Positions 34,989 through 47,012 of a DNA stretch of 64,000 nucleotides are shown piece after piece (the stretch's first letter is position 1; the number at the start of each line of letters is the position of its first letter). Under the pieces are notes generated by a model, which was given only the letters and a program-made list of their open reading frames with translations, was not told the DNA's origin and made no database searches. The position numbers were made by a program, and so were the translations under genes. Where the stretch lies: contig CM070576.1 of assembly GCA_036346355.1 (NCBI GenBank), forward strand, positions 51,383,712 to 51,447,711. The letters run 5' to 3'. The DNA comes from Rhipidocladum racemiflorum. Taxonomy: Eukaryota; Streptophyta; Magnoliopsida; Poales; Poaceae.

Positions 34989-35449
34989 CTCTCAGCGACT
35001 CTTCTGCGAGATGCATATGCCTCATTAAAACTCCATAAAAACCAGTGGGAAAAATAATTGGAGAAAGAGTACATAGCACACGCTTCGTGTTGCACGGATT
35101 GCCTCATCAAAACCTTATGTAAAGAAAACTTCAATGAAAAACTTACTTAAGGAAAAGAGTACAATCCACCCAAACTTCAATGTTAATCTTCAAGATTTAC
35201 GTTGGGTACTCAAACTTCATGGTTGAGATTTATGTAGGAGTATGTGAAAAATCTCCCCTAAATCTGCACTTCTCTAAGCCTCATCATCCCGATTCCTCTA
35301 ATACATCTTTCAAAGGAAGATCCTGGGAGTGACTTAGTGAATAAATCATGAGATTTTCACCACGACTTAGTATGCAAGTATCTTTATCTCGCTCATCTTA
35401 TGCATTTCATGAGCATAAAAGAACTTGGGGGTTGATATGCTTTGTAAGG

Positions 35450-35820
35450 TTACTCTTCACATATCCCATTTGTACTTGTGCAACACAATGTTGCATTATC
35501 TTCATAGATAATAGTGGGGGTTTGTTCCATGTTCGGACCACATGACTTCGGATGTGAACCATTCTTCAAGCCATGCACATTCCCGAGAGGCTTCATACAA
35601 TGCAATGATTTACGAGTGGTTAGTCGACGTCGAGACAAGAGTCCGCTAGACGACAAGAAATTGCTTCCACCGCAAAGGAAAACATACCCAGCTTGTGACT
35701 TGCCGTGTCAGTCGATAGGTACCCAACATCGGCGTAGCCAACTAAATTCAATTCATTGTTTCTTACGTAAAACAAGCCGAGGTCTTTGCTTCCTTGAAGG
35801 TAACGGAAGATGTCCTTCAC
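35450..35820 (-). pseudogene. Copia RNase H region
   Basis: DIFRYLQGSKDLGLFYVRNN and LVGYADVGYLSTDTASHKLG are the classic copia RNase H blocks (usual form GYADAGYLSDP...). The following frame has SGLLSRRRLTTRKSL and PTIIYEDNATLCC, usually PTxIYEDNAAC. The element's coding region ends close to 35450, 460 bp before the LTR. Confidence 0.85.
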
Positions 35821-36179
35821 CCCTTTCCAATGCCTTTTGGTGGGTTCCCAGCACTGTATCAGCTAGCAAATTCACTGGCCAATCGCAATGTCAGGCCTAG
35901 TGCTATTACAAGGTACATGAGCGCTCCAATTGCACTCAAGTATGGGAATTCCGCTCCCGGTGACTTCCTCCCTCTCTTCTTTAGCCTCTGCATGCGGGTC
36001 TAGGTGCTTGGAGTGACCTTCCGACCGTTAGGGTCTTTAAGTGGGTATGCCTTTTCAAAACCAAATTTCTCCAACACTTTCTGCGTGTAGGAAGATTGGT
36101 GTACCAAGATTCCGCCTTGGACATGTTCAAGCCAGCAAGTCTAAACAGTGAACTTGGTTTTACCCAAGTCTTTCATTTC

Positions 36180-37152
36180 AAACTCATTTCAAGTATGTGC
36201 ATGCTTCTTCAATTTCTTCATCCGTCCCAATGATGTTCAAGTCATCTACATAGACGGAGATTATACAAAATCCATTCGGGGGATCGTTGTATAAACACAC
36301 ATGGACAATCTTTCTTGTTAGTGTAGCCTTTCTTGCAAAGAAAGTCACTTAAGCGATTGTACCACATTCTTCTGGCGCCGACCGCTTTCATACGCTGATT
36401 TCTCCAATTTCACCTTGTATAGGTTTCTCGCTTTGCTCTGTCTTGGTTCGGGATAGGGATACCTTCCTGCATTTTCATATAAATCTCCGAATCCAAGTTT
36501 CCATACAAATATCTTTGTGACAACATCCATTAGCTTTATTTTCAACTTCAAGTTGACTCGCCATTGAGATCAAGTATCTAAAGGTAATTACGCCCATGAC
36601 CGGAGAATAGGTTTCTTCATAATCAACCCTAGGACGTTGAGTGAGACCTTGAACAACAAGCCTTGCAATGGTTGTTGCTCTTTTCATAGATTCTCCTATT
36701 ATTACAAAATTTATGGCCATTTCGTCATGGTGTGCTTCATGCACTTCTACTTGCTCTTCATTGCTATTTCCTATTCCGAGAGCAAGTTCCTTTAGTTTTT
36801 CCTCCGCCAATGTGTGCGCACACATTATTTCCGTGACTTCTTCCAATGGAAGATTCAAATATGGAATTGCCTTTTCCACAAAGGCTTCTTTCGATTTTGG
36901 TCTCAACTGGCTCCACTTCTTGCTTTGAGGGCATTTTTGTGATTGGCTATGGTAAGTCCTCTTGCCCATTTTTCCCAGGCGTCTCCTGGGTTCTTTGGGT
37001 TTGAGAAGCTGATTTCTGTTCTTTTTCTTTGAGGCCTCACGAGCAGTGATGAGGATACCGCTTTCTTTGGTATTTCCACCCTCTCGGTGCATTTCTGGCT
37101 GTACATGCGACTTAACCACGCTCTTGGATCCACAAAAATGATCGAGCTTCAT
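36180..37152 (-). pseudogene. Copia reverse transcriptase region
   Basis: YEETYSPVMGVITFRYLISM, the YEETFSPV block, lies within 36475-37152. The catalytic YVDD box is at 36241-36252, in the context CIISVYVDDLNIIGTDEEI. The amino-terminal KARLVxQG block is present as IARLVVQGLTQRPRVDYEE. The polymerase would copy genomic RNA into DNA. Frameshifts separate the blocks. Confidence 0.9.
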
Positions 37153-37272
37153 TTGCTAAATTGCAAATCAATTATCTTACGGACTTCTTGATTTGCTTCA
37201 TTAGTGCGAGGGTCATGCGGCGGGGATCCCAGTGGAATGCCATATTATTTCCAAGATTTTTCATCCAATGGT

Positions 37273-37922
37273 TCATTTCTCCACTAATGACGGAAAAGCG
37301 ATCCTCGTCAAAGATGCAATCGACCGAATGGCTGTATTCAAATCCCAGTCCATGGGTTCCAAATACCTGGTTATGGATGCACTTTCATAACCAATGTATA
37401 TCCAGACTTGGCGAGAGGACCCTTTTCGGGCCATGTGGGGGTGGTATAGGTACATATACCATACATTCAATTCTTCAGTTGACCCAATGCACTAGTTTGC
37501 ATGGTTGAATGGATGTTGTAGGCCGATTGTCTATAATTGATGAGTCTTTCTTGCATACAGGATGCGTGTCCCCAACAATTGTTGGACAAGTTACAGCCGC
37601 AAGAGCGGTCCGGCAATGAACTTAATCCTCTTTATTAGTGCTTCACTAGCCCATTTTGGCGTATGGACGTGCGGTACAGAGTGCTCAGCTTATTCCCGTT
37701 CTTTGTCTGTGCAATAATCATCAAATGCCTTGAAGTGAATTCACCGGCATTGTCCATTCGAATGGACTTCACGCGATGATCAGGAAAAGCATTCTTAATT
37801 TCGATGATCTGCCGAGATCGGCTTTTGCGTAATGCATGATTCCTTGTTGACAAAGAAACATGTATGTGACCATTTCCAGGAAGCATCAATGAGCACCATA
37901 AAGGATCGAAACGCCCTAACAA
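37273..37922 (-). pseudogene. Copia integrase core and C-terminal region
   Basis: KSIRMDNAGEFTSRHL (within 37635-37922) contains the second catalytic aspartate of the DDE integrase (usual form DNGGEF). The NGLVKH segment corresponds to the usual NGxAER(K/R)N block but is mutated. 37273-37470 has WIYIGYESASITRYLEPMD, the conserved block after the core (usually GIYVGYDSPSIIRYLEP). Several frame breaks. Confidence 0.85.
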
Positions 37923-37971
37923 TGGCTGAATCGGTCAAATATCTCGAATGCGTTCCAGAATGCAGGGGATT

Positions 37972-38232
37972 TCATGTTGCACTTTCATAGTAGGGTCTAG
38001 TTATTACTTTCGTGGCACATGCATGGCACACAAAATCTTCGTGATTCGAGAAATTCTTAACATTAATGCCATGACCTTGAGAGTTGTTAACTATATTTCT
38101 CATCAATCTAAGACCAGGATGACCTAATCTACAATGCCATAAAGCAAATAATTCAGAGCTTCTAAAGACAGTCTTCAAAGAATAATACACTGCGTGTGCA
38201 TTGATTTTAGGTGTAGTATAGCCCAGATTCAT
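37972..38232 (-). pseudogene. Copia GAG-pre-integrase / integrase zinc-finger region
   Basis: LWHCRLGHPGLRLMRNIV carries the two histidines and VCHACATK the two cysteines of the integrase HHCC zinc-binding module. This module helps integrase bind element ends. It lies between the protease and the catalytic core, as expected. Confidence 0.85.
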
Positions 38233-38279
38233 ACGAGGGATATTTTTCTAATACCATTTTTCATACTCCGTGCTTCATA

Positions 38280-38580
38280 ATGCACAAATGCTATTTGCCA
38301 TTTTCTTCATTGGTTTCTCACGTGAAACCCATTGGCGCGGATATCCTTGAAACTTTAAGAGAGTGCGGGTTGATTCAGGGTACAAGAGGGCTTCTTCAAT
38401 TACCAAAGTTGTACCCATTGGCAATATAATTGTGGCTCTTCCTGAGCCTATTATATGCGTATCGCTTCCTGCGATTGTCGTAATCCTTCCGCGTTCTTCG
38501 TGATCGGAAGTATTTCACTTTCTCTTAAGATGGTATTTGTTGTGCCACTATCAACAATGCATATTTCCTCCATTAAGCGC
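38280..38580 (-). pseudogene. Copia protease region
   Basis: The minus strand reads VDSGTTNT with the catalytic aspartate codon at 38550-38552 (DSG in place of the usual DSGA/DTGA). It is followed by a conserved block around IGSGRATI and TLVIEEALLYP. The aspartic protease would cleave the polyprotein. Frames change at least once between the two blocks. Confidence 0.7.
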
Positions 38581-38893
38581 TACTACGATTTCTAGATGAA
38601 AAGAAAAATAATTCTAATCATATAGTGGCAAAGTGATTCAAATATTGCTTACAAATAAAGAATCTTTGGAATAAAGAATAAATTGCAATTGATTCATGAG
38701 AAAAGAAAATGTATGCTCTTCGAGCTTACAATTCATTACTCAAAATTCATTAACAACTTTCAACATTTCTATAGCCTGCAAACTTCAAAGAACCCAATCT
38801 TGCCGTGCTTGAGCAAGATGGTGGGCTTTGAGTTTCTCGAACCGTCAAGCGCGATCCAGTAACTCAGTGTGTATCACCTCACCCATGTATTCA

Positions 38894-39112
38894 TTATTCA
38901 TAGTGGTGAAAAGTGATACTGGAGAGTACAAAATTTGATCTGCTTTGCTCGGCAATAGTTTGCGTGTCCTTCGAGGACCCTAATGAGTGGCACTGGAGCT
39001 TCTTGCTCGCAAGTATGATCTTCAAACCTGATGCCCATGTGAGATAGTTCTGACCTTTCGGGGTCAGTTCTTCAAACTCACATTTAATAATGCCAGGTAT
39101 TTGCATATTCAA
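38894..39112 (-). pseudogene. Copia gag fragment
   Basis: The translated start region contains FEELTPKGQNYLTWASGLKI, the amino-terminal Gag signature of plant copia elements (LxGxNYxxWxxxxxxxL). Gag would form the virus-like particle. The frame then degenerates, and the zinc knuckle is not recognisable in 38580-38890. Confidence 0.75.
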
Positions 39113-39227
39113 AAGATTCTTTTCATTAGATTACTTCGTGTAATTTAATAGGGAGTGGTTGCAAGATTCATAATTGCATAATTAAATTCTCATGAATTTC
39201 CAGTAAACTAAAAGAAAGCAATAATTT

Positions 39228-39350
39228 CAAGATTCATAAATACAAGATTCATAGATGCGAGATTCATAAGTGCGAGATTCATAAATACAGGATTCATAAA
39301 TACAGTATTCATAACTGCAAAATTCATATATACACAGATTCATAAATATT
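39228..39350 (-). repeat. 16-bp tandem repeat in the copia leader
   Basis: Eight or so units of GATTCATAA(A/G)T(A/G)C(A/G)A type lie just upstream of gag on the element's sense strand. A likely slippage expansion. Confidence 0.8.
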
Positions 39351-40299
39351 CAGAAATACAACTACGTGCATGTAGGTGATCGCCAGGCAAACGATCGATT
39401 CATATGCACGACGGCCAGGCGTCGATTTTAACGCGGCTTCATCGCGGCGTGCGTGCATTCCTTCCATGGCCGGCCTTCTGTAGCGACGATACGTCTGGCG
39501 TGCTTGAATTTCATAATATTAATACAATGCATGAACAGAACAATAATTGCACAATTCATAAATTCATAAATGCGGAAATAAATTTGAAATTTCCGAATTT
39601 TTCTTAGTATTTGGCAATTTTCATTAATTATCTGACAAAGAATTTTCAAAGATCACTTGATAACGAGAAAATAAATTGCAACATGAATTAAACATGGCAT
39701 AAGTCTAATTACAACTTATATAATTCTTGTTGGTACAGGAGCGAAAGCAGTAATGAATATCTCTGTCGACTTGACTCTGGCCAGGTCAACTCCGCCTAGG
39801 GCTCACATGAGGGAGGGAGCACTTCCCGTTTCCGGGTGCCAATTAAAGAACCAAGCCTCATGTGTGTTTTCCTAGACACCAATTGTCTCATATCTGTTTA
39901 TTCATTACCAAAATCAAATCCCAACCACACAGGTTCTCATTTTATGCCATATGTAATATTCTGGAATTTTCCTAGCACTTTTCATAATTTCTGCTAATTT
40001 CCAAGCAATTTTCAGAATTACTTTTCAACAGAAAATTTTAATTTCAGCAAATATTGACATGGCATAATGCTAGGGAAGATAAAAACCAGATTCAAGATTT
40101 TTCTGAAATTTTATAGCTATTTTTCATAATTTTCTAGAATTTCTAATCATTTTCAGAAAAGGAAAAGAAAAAAATAGAGAAACAAAGCCGGGGGCAAGGG
40201 GGTAATTTCCCAGTCCCCGTGCGCCACAGCCTAATACAATTCGGTTTTCAATCGATTGCATCCGATCGGTTTTGCAATTTTTACCGAGTCCTGGACTTC

Positions 40300-40900
40300 A
40301 TGTCCTAGCAACGTTGGAGTTTGGACTTCATGTCCAGTATGAAGTGGACTTCATGTCCGATCGGAGGGAGGCGGCTGGTGGTCCCGGTGTGGGCGACCAA
40401 GGCGGCACGGGAGGCCTGCGAGGCCGGCGGCCGGAGTTGGAGAGACAACGCGGCAGCGTGGGAGGCCGAGTGCGCGCCAGCACGCGAGGGCGGGGACCGC
40501 ATGGCGTCGGCAGCGCTAGCGCTGGGGTCCGGCAGCGGTGGTCGGATTTAGCGCAGGCGGCGGTCGGTGCCGTGCATCGGCACGACGGCCAGCCGATCCG
40601 AGATAGCGCGCGCGATCGAAGCGCGGTGATGGTTCAGCGAGGCGGAGGCTGCCGGGTGACTCGCGAGGCCGGGCGGCCATGCGAAATGCGCGTGCGTGCT
40701 GCGATCACGGGCTTGCGCTTCATGTCGGTGGTTGGAAGGAGTTCTGCCGGTGGCCGTCGGGCCGTGGATGGCTTCGTGCCAGCAAAGAGATCCGTATTGC
40801 ACTGAAAACATGGTTTCGTACCATGAACAGTAAAAGATGATGCGAACCGTAGCTTCGTGCCACAATTGCAAAGATTGATGCTTATGGTAGCTTCATGCCA
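40300..40900 (-). other. GC-rich leader segment of the copia element
   Basis: The 2-kb leader between the 5' LTR and gag contains a segment (about 40360-40770) much richer in G and C than the rest. It has repeated GGACTTCATGTCC (40289-40360) and GCTTCGTGCCA-type motifs (40765, 40850, 40890). Open frames exist on both strands but share no known domain. It could be a captured genomic fragment or a structured leader. Confidence 0.5.
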
Positions 40901-41170
40901 CGTGGATGAAAAAACGAACGAGCGATTAGATTCAATCGTCGTATTCTTACCGATTCTCAATCTATTCTTTGGTAGGCTATCGCGTAGGATAGAGTCGCGT
41001 AGGACTTTTCTTTCGGCAATCCGAGTGGATGCCGGCTTGATGGCGAGTTGATTGCAGATCGGATCGGGCGATCAATCGCCGGTAGTAGACGTTCGTCGTC
41101 GTCGATGATCCTTCGCTTCTTGTCTTTTCTCACCTTTCAATCTTTCTCCGGTAGAGCTCGTGTGATAACG

Positions 41171-41406
41171 TGTTAGACAACCACGCTAACGAAAAGTCCG
41201 CCGTTGCCTAATAGATCTCAAGTGGAGAATAGACAGGAGAAAGAGAGACAATATGAGGAGGAAACAGGCACGCTTTATTATTCAGATGGCTGTACGCGCA
41301 AAGGGGTATTTTGCCTCCTATATATAGCGGTTCTGCTAGAGATAAGGAAGAGTCCATATCGGATACGGATCCGTTTCCTAACAGGATACGAATCCGTTTC
41401 CTAACA
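41171..41406 (-). repeat. 5' LTR of the copia element
   Basis: 236 bp, TGTTAG...CTAACA. Adjacent on the minus strand is TTATCACACGAGCTCTACC, resembling a decayed primer site of the TTATCAGCACGAG type found in some grass copia lineages. Confidence 0.93.
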
Positions 41407-41411
41407 TATAC

Positions 41412-42811
41412 TACTATATATCTGGCTTTGCGTGTGCTAGGGGAGTGATGAGCGACCGATTAGCACGTTGTTGCTGTCGGGCGATTCCTAACACAGCAGC
41501 GCTACGTCTCTACGGAGGGTGCAATTAATGGTCAAGCACACGATGGATTAATAAGGTGTGTAAGAGCCGATTTAATCGAATTTGATAAGGAGATGCGAAA
41601 CCCGAAGAGGGCAATCGATTCCCCGGTCGAAATGCCGATGCGAAACAATATTAAACTGAAACAACCCTCGTCTTGGCTTGGGCCGATATGGATCGACACG
41701 TTAGGTAGACGCTGTTTAATTACGTTTACAACCTTTGATGTGTTCAGAACATATAAACAAGGGATGCAGCAGCATATTATACTCGAAAAGAAAAAGGAGC
41801 TAGGGGAAACACGCGTGCCACGACACCTGATGTTTAGCTACTGTCCCGTACGTTTAAATTTTTAATTAGGAGGGAGTAGCAGCAGCTAGCAGAAGGTTCT
41901 TGGGCCCTTCCAATGATTTCATGCTAATTGGAGATCCACGTCCGCACTGCTCCTTTCGCAGCCATTCGCTGCATCTAGCTACCTGTTAGATCACTTGCTT
42001 ATTCCATGCAATGCACGTACTATACATGGAGCACAAGCAGCCTACTCGCTACTCATCACGTGCAAGCTTTTTTAAATTTTAGTAGATTAAAAGCGGATTG
42101 ATCCGCTTTTGTACGTGGTAGAGATGAATAATTTTACCTTAACTTTAATGATATTATTATAAAATCGATCCTCCGTAAACAAAAAAACACATTTTTTTAC
42201 TTTCAGTTATATGGACATCGATAGCTTTTGAAATAAAACAATTTTACCTTAACTTTAGCTTCTAGACTAAAGAAAAAGGACGGACAAGAGACCTTAAAGT
42301 CGCTTTGATCAAAACAACGACCCAAATCTCCGATGATCGGTCCAATCGGATACGCGAGCACGATGACTCAATCCGGTCATCGCAACTATCATTTCTTATT
42401 GTTACTAATTGTCAGCTGCTCACGGCCACTACTACCACCTAGAAAGCAAGCCAACTTTTTTTTTTTTGTCCTAGTTAGGCCAAACTCAGAGCACGCATGC
42501 TTGCTAGGCTGCTAGCTACGGCGCGGTCATTGGATCAGGGCACAATCTAGTCTCTTGCAGAGGGCGGCAAAGAGCTGGTTGCGTACGATGATGGGTTGGA
42601 ACTTGAAATCGAAAAGATGGGCTAATTCGCGTTGAGACTTCCGGGGTCAAAGCGGAAATAGAAACCAGAGGCAAGTGTCGTGAATACACACATCTAGTAC
42701 ACGATACATGCGTAGACGTGCACGCGCGGGTTGCAAACTTGAAATCGCAACGACGTACGTACTCTTACACATCATCGGACTTCTGGGTCAAAGCAAAACT
42801 AGGCCAGGATA
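41412..42811. other. Intergenic, no gene supported
   Basis: Mixed-composition DNA. A 90-codon frame at 41593-41865 has no known domain. A T13 run lies near 42456-42468. Confidence 0.35.
42089..42110. other. Perfect 10-bp hairpin
   Basis: AAAAGCGGAT-TG-ATCCGCTTTT, a perfect dyad followed by GTACGTGG. It could form a stem with a two-base loop. It may be the centre of a decayed foldback element. Confidence 0.6.
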
Positions 42812-42813
42812 TA

Positions 42814-43064
42814 CCCCTTCTTTTCCGTCATAAATAGTTATTATTGTGGATATTAACACATCTACAAAATAAAGGTTTGATCATAAGTTTTTATTATAAC
42901 ATATTTATAAAATCTAATAACAATATAATATTTTTAAAGTATTTATCGGGATAAATCTGTATATATGATTCTCATGTATATAATTTTAAAAATATTAATA
43001 GTTAAGTTTCGAAAGTTTGATTATACCTATGCCTACAATGATAACTATTTGTGATCGGAGCGAC
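42814..43064. mobile_element. Stowaway-like MITE, about 251 bp
   Basis: The left arm CCGTCATAAATAGTTATTAT and right arm, reversed, CCGATCACAAATAGTTATCA form terminal inverted repeats. TA at 42812-42813 and 43065-43066. The outermost bases have diverged from the CTCCCTCCGT consensus. Confidence 0.75.
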
Positions 43065-43066
43065 TA

Positions 43067-44932
43067 ATTAGCACAGAGACAGAGTCGTGTATACAAACAT
43101 ATGTACACCATACATGAGCAGCCTTGCAAGGAGGATTTGTTGTTCTCTGGGTTTTTTTTCCCCTGCATACGAGATCAGTCCAACAGAACTACAGAAGTGG
43201 TTTCCTATCCACACGTGTCAGAAGACAGGGCAGAAAAGCTTGACTCATGCGTGCATAAGACTTGGGCTAGCAACATGGGTCACGAGAACACGTATCGTAG
43301 TAACGTCTGTCGAGGGAGAAAAAGTGCATCAGCCAGCGTGCACAAGAATACATGGCTGTTGAATTGTCTAACAGTTCGCAGGCTACGAAATCTGAGAGAA
43401 ACATGATCAGATGACCTGAGCTTGTTCGTAAAAGTGTACATATAACTTATGATCAGACCGAGCCTGTACTTATGGTTATCTGTTACGCCCACAACGTAAC
43501 CTATACGAGATTATTTTTTTTTTTGTAGAAATAACAATGGGGTTTTGATAAGTTTTATCCGGATGTTTTCTTTAGCAACCATCATCCATATTCCTGGCCA
43601 TTAGATTTGCTTTCAGATCGATGCACGCCCCTCCTGAATTCGATGTGGGTTGATCCTACGGATGCGTGTTTTGATCGTACGGTTCAAATTTTAGATGTTT
43701 ATTGGGACAAAAACATCCAGATGACTCCCATAACAATGAGGTAAGCCTGGTCTTATATAGTGCGTTAATCGGCAGAAAGAAACAGCCGCATGACTAGAGC
43801 ATGTGATGCTGTCGCATGGGTCCCACATGGCGGAGCATGCAATCCGTTCCCGGCCGGCGGCAGATCTGCAGCTAAGCCTGCAGCAACCGGCGGGGGGCCA
43901 GCCGTACCTCGGCGCCGCGGATGCGATCAACGGCGACGGGCGCCGCCGGTCAGCTGCAACACGGTTTTGACGACCCCCCCGCCGCGAGTGAGGCGGGCCT
44001 CGCTCGTGCGTGCGACGTCGCGTCCCAGTCCCTCGATTCTTACTCGATGACCCGACGCAGAGGGAGGAAGCTAGCTGGGGAAACGTAGGTCAACACGCAC
44101 CCTCGGCCTCCAAACTCCTACTTTAATTTCCCCGGCCCCCTGCCATGCGCACAAAAGGCACATGCATTTGCACCGCGTGCTACTTTGTTTTTTTTTTTTT
44201 TTTTTTTTGGTCAGAGGCTTTTCAGGGTTGTTAAAGCGGAGATTGCATATCAAATATATCATCACTATTCACTAGTAAATGAATACCGGCCATTAGATAT
44301 TCCAAAATGGATCAGCCTAAAGTATGTTAGGTGTGTACCTTAAAAAATTCCTTCTCCCTGTCGATTTTTCCCCTTAATCCGGACCACATGTCTGCCCCCG
44401 GTCACGTACTCCAATTCCTTGCTGCTCAGATCCCCCCCGACACCCTGTAAAGACGTGCGAATAGTTGGGCTAGCAATGTGACTGGTTCAAACGTTTTCCC
44501 CCTATTTAGCGAAGTTTTTTATCATTAAATTCTCTTATCATATTATATACTAGATGCTCCACAGGTCCACACGTGTTGCTGCAGACGAAAGGAAGTACCG
44601 AGACAGATAGAGATTTTAATAGATGGAAGAAATATTTTTCGGGGATACCTCCAAAATAACAAAAAAAAAAGTGTTAAAAACTCTAAAATGTTTCTTTGAA
44701 AAACTAAAAATATTCCTTTAGAAAGTTTTAAAACTAAAAGCTTATTATTAAAAAAATAAAAAAAGTATTTTTAAAAAATAAAATAAAATAAAGTATTACA
44801 GCCTATACGGAACAACGCGTGGCAAGGTGGTGGTTGTCGGCCGTACATCACCAAAAATGTATATATATATATATATATATATAACTCACTCATATTATTT
44901 TTATATATCTGAACCATACTATTTAAAAAATA
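43067..44932. other. Intergenic DNA, no gene supported
   Basis: 43790-44060 is GC-rich and open on several frames without a known domain. 44188-44208 is a T21 tract. 44860-44883 is a (TA)n microsatellite. The rest is AT-rich. Confidence 0.4.
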
Positions 44933-45194
44933 CTAGTTACATGCACGTGCATTGCTACGAAAAACAAAATTGATAACGAAAAATAAATATTAAAAAATAA
45001 AAAAATTATTTCACAAGATCAAACATCTATGTTTAACGCTTCGTTTCTTGCGAAAGCTGGTTAATTAAAGCAACGCTTCGTTTTTTGCGTAGGGCAATTA
45101 AACAGGGCAATTAAGTAGGGCAATTAAGCAGGGCAATTAATGGCGTGAGTAGAACTCACCACTGCCACCAACTGTTGTTTTATAATAGTAGAGA
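44933..45194 (-). mobile_element. Short non-autonomous Helitron
   Basis: On the minus strand it begins TCTCTACTATTATAAAACAA after A and ends at CTAG before T, preceded by GTAGCAATGCACGTGCATGT, a hairpin-forming 3' end. It lies precisely between A and T, as Helitrons do. 262 bp, no RepHel gene. The centre carries four copies of an AGGGCAATTAA(G/A)-type 14-mer (45091-45145). Confidence 0.88.
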
Positions 45195-45386
45195 TACCAG
45201 CTGTACACACCTCCTTTTTTAACTTGTGCACAGTACAATGACTTCTAGGCTCCGGTGGCCTCAGGCCTAAATTCGGCCCTGAAATTAAGTACACGTAGAA
45301 CTACGTCATCTCTTACTGCGAGTCTGTGAGTGATCTGCCCTTTACCCTTTTTCGGTGTGGTAGAGCTTTTTAGTGTAGGCCATGTA

Positions 45387-45650
45387 GGAAAAATTGAGCA
45401 AATAATCTACAGTTAAATTTAAATTGAAAAAATAACCTTGAGTAAAATTAAATGCGTTGAATAGCACTGGATTCCGCCATATGGGGTGGCTTCCGCCGTG
45501 GGAGATGGTGGAAAGGGCGTTTCGCCATGCCGATGGCTATTTCCGCCATGGGAGGCGGAAAGGGGGTTTCGGCCGGTGGGTGGCGAAGCCGGCCGTGGCG
45601 AACAGTGGGGGCCGAGGCAGCTCCGTGCATCCCGGCTTTGCTCCACCCGT
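45387..45650. repeat. Left TIR of the MULE
   Basis: GGAAAAATTGAGCAAATAAT start. An inner block around 45463-45590 has repeated TTCCGCC and GGCGGAAAGGG motifs matching the right TIR in inverted order. Confidence 0.9.
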
Positions 45651-45807
45651 GAAGACTTTTGGCCGTGCATGCACATGGAGCGACAGGAGGCACGAAAGTT
45701 GGTCGCTGCTTTGTCATTTGGTTAATTAATGACCAACCTAACTACAAATTAGTAAAAAATGACTTGCTTAATGTAATATAATGAACAAAAACTAATCACC
45801 GCTTCGT

Positions 45808-45892
45808 CTATATAATAGGCCGTCGTTCGAGCAATTCTCTGCTCTCTCCTCACTCTCACTCGGCTCCGGTGCGTTCTCTGGGGTTCTCTCTG
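45808..45892 (+). promoter_or_regulatory. Promoter and leader of the transposase unit
   Basis: The TATA box TCTATATAATAGG (45807-45819) is followed about 30 bp later by a TCTCTGCTCTCTCC pyrimidine-rich leader. A possible donor (TCTCTGTGAGTT) lies at 45888-45899. This matches the place where MULE TIRs drive their transposase gene. Splicing is inferred only. Confidence 0.5.
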
Positions 45893-46959
45893 TGAGTTTA
45901 TTATACGTATTATTTTCATTTGCTAATTATTGTTTTATTTTATGTAAATAAACCGTTAGGTGCAACGATCCGACACCACATCGCTCTTGTTCTTACTCCG
46001 CCTCGAGGTGCGTGTTTTTGTGAATAAATTTTCATGCTAATAAGCACACCGGGAAAGAATAAAGATTAGTCCGCTTGGATGAGGATTCGTAGTTAATTCT
46101 TGGTGGGCTGCCTGCTAAAGCCGATTCAGCGCCTAAATATAAGAAGTCGTAAGTTCAAGTGGAACGCATTTTTGTGGAGTAGTAACATCGGTGCCGACGC
46201 ATGCTTTAGATTTGGCATCCTTAATTTCAAGTATAGAAAAGTAGTATTATCCTGGATTGACAATAGTTTTTAATCGAGCATATTTTTGCTACTCTACATG
46301 ATGTTCCCTACAACCGTTAGACATCGCTTGAATTTTATTCATCGCTTAATAAGAAACAACATTAGTCGTGCTCCTTTGTAAGTTATGAATATTCCTATTG
46401 AAGCTGATAATTTTGCATTATGCTCGCTGCTGTACCAAAATGGTAGATCGCTGTTATATTCACCAATCATCCATAAGCCTTATTTATATGAACATAGGAT
46501 CAACTTGGAACACCATAGAAATTAGTGATAAAATGGTAGGGTAGATAATAAGCCTGCTTGGTTGTTTGATGATAAGAGAAGGTGGTTGAGTGTTATGTAG
46601 TATTACATGCTATTAGTTTAAGTTTGGTGTTTATTGAAACGTTAAAAATTTGACGTAATTAATTCGTACGTAATTACACTATTGCAAGGTGCTTTGGTGG
46701 ACGAGCCAAGGACTTTAATCTTTGTGCTGTGAAGGTGCTGTGAAGGTAATTTAATCTTTTGTTGTACAAACGTTATTATTTCATGTAATTAAAAAATCAT
46801 GTTTACTTCGTAATGATTATATAAACTTTTGTACATAATTTGGCTGGTGTGCATTGTAGTGGAAGTCAAGAATTATTGTACCAACGGTAAAATATGTAGA
46901 AATAATTTAAATTGTTATATTTGATGATATTAAATTTAGTTGGTACCGTGAAGAACCGA

Positions 46960-47012
46960 AATGCGAGAATAGCAATCGGAATCCGCCAGATGGTGTGGCT
47001 TCCGCCATTAGT
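46960..47012. repeat. Internal TIR fragment
   Basis: GAATAGCAATCGGAATCCGC then GTGTGGCTTCCGCC repeats 45460-45500 of the left TIR. It is followed by a second copy (about 47010-47070) of the GGTTGAGTG...ACATGCTATTAGTTTA sequence seen at 46575-46640. Confidence 0.65.

Larger units (their letters stand above)
34749..41406 (-). mobile_element. Ty1/copia retrotransposon, complete but inactive
   Basis: 6658 bp with LTRs at 34749-34988 and 41171-41406 and perfect TATAC duplications at 34744-34748 and 41407-41411. On the minus strand the order is LTR, long leader, gag, protease, integrase, reverse transcriptase, RNase H, LTR. Integrase before reverse transcriptase is the copia arrangement. Every domain is broken by stops or frameshifts. 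The LTRs differ at roughly 25 of 238 positions, so this insertion is far older than the LARD at 388-9108. Confidence 0.95.

Noticed and set aside
39228..39350. CRISPR-like array of short repeats
   Set aside because: Units are contiguous 16-mers with no spacers, in a plant retrotransposon leader.
40272..40805. 177-codon plus-strand frame
   Set aside because: Antisense to the copia element in a GC-rich leader; other strands are also open and no domain is seen.
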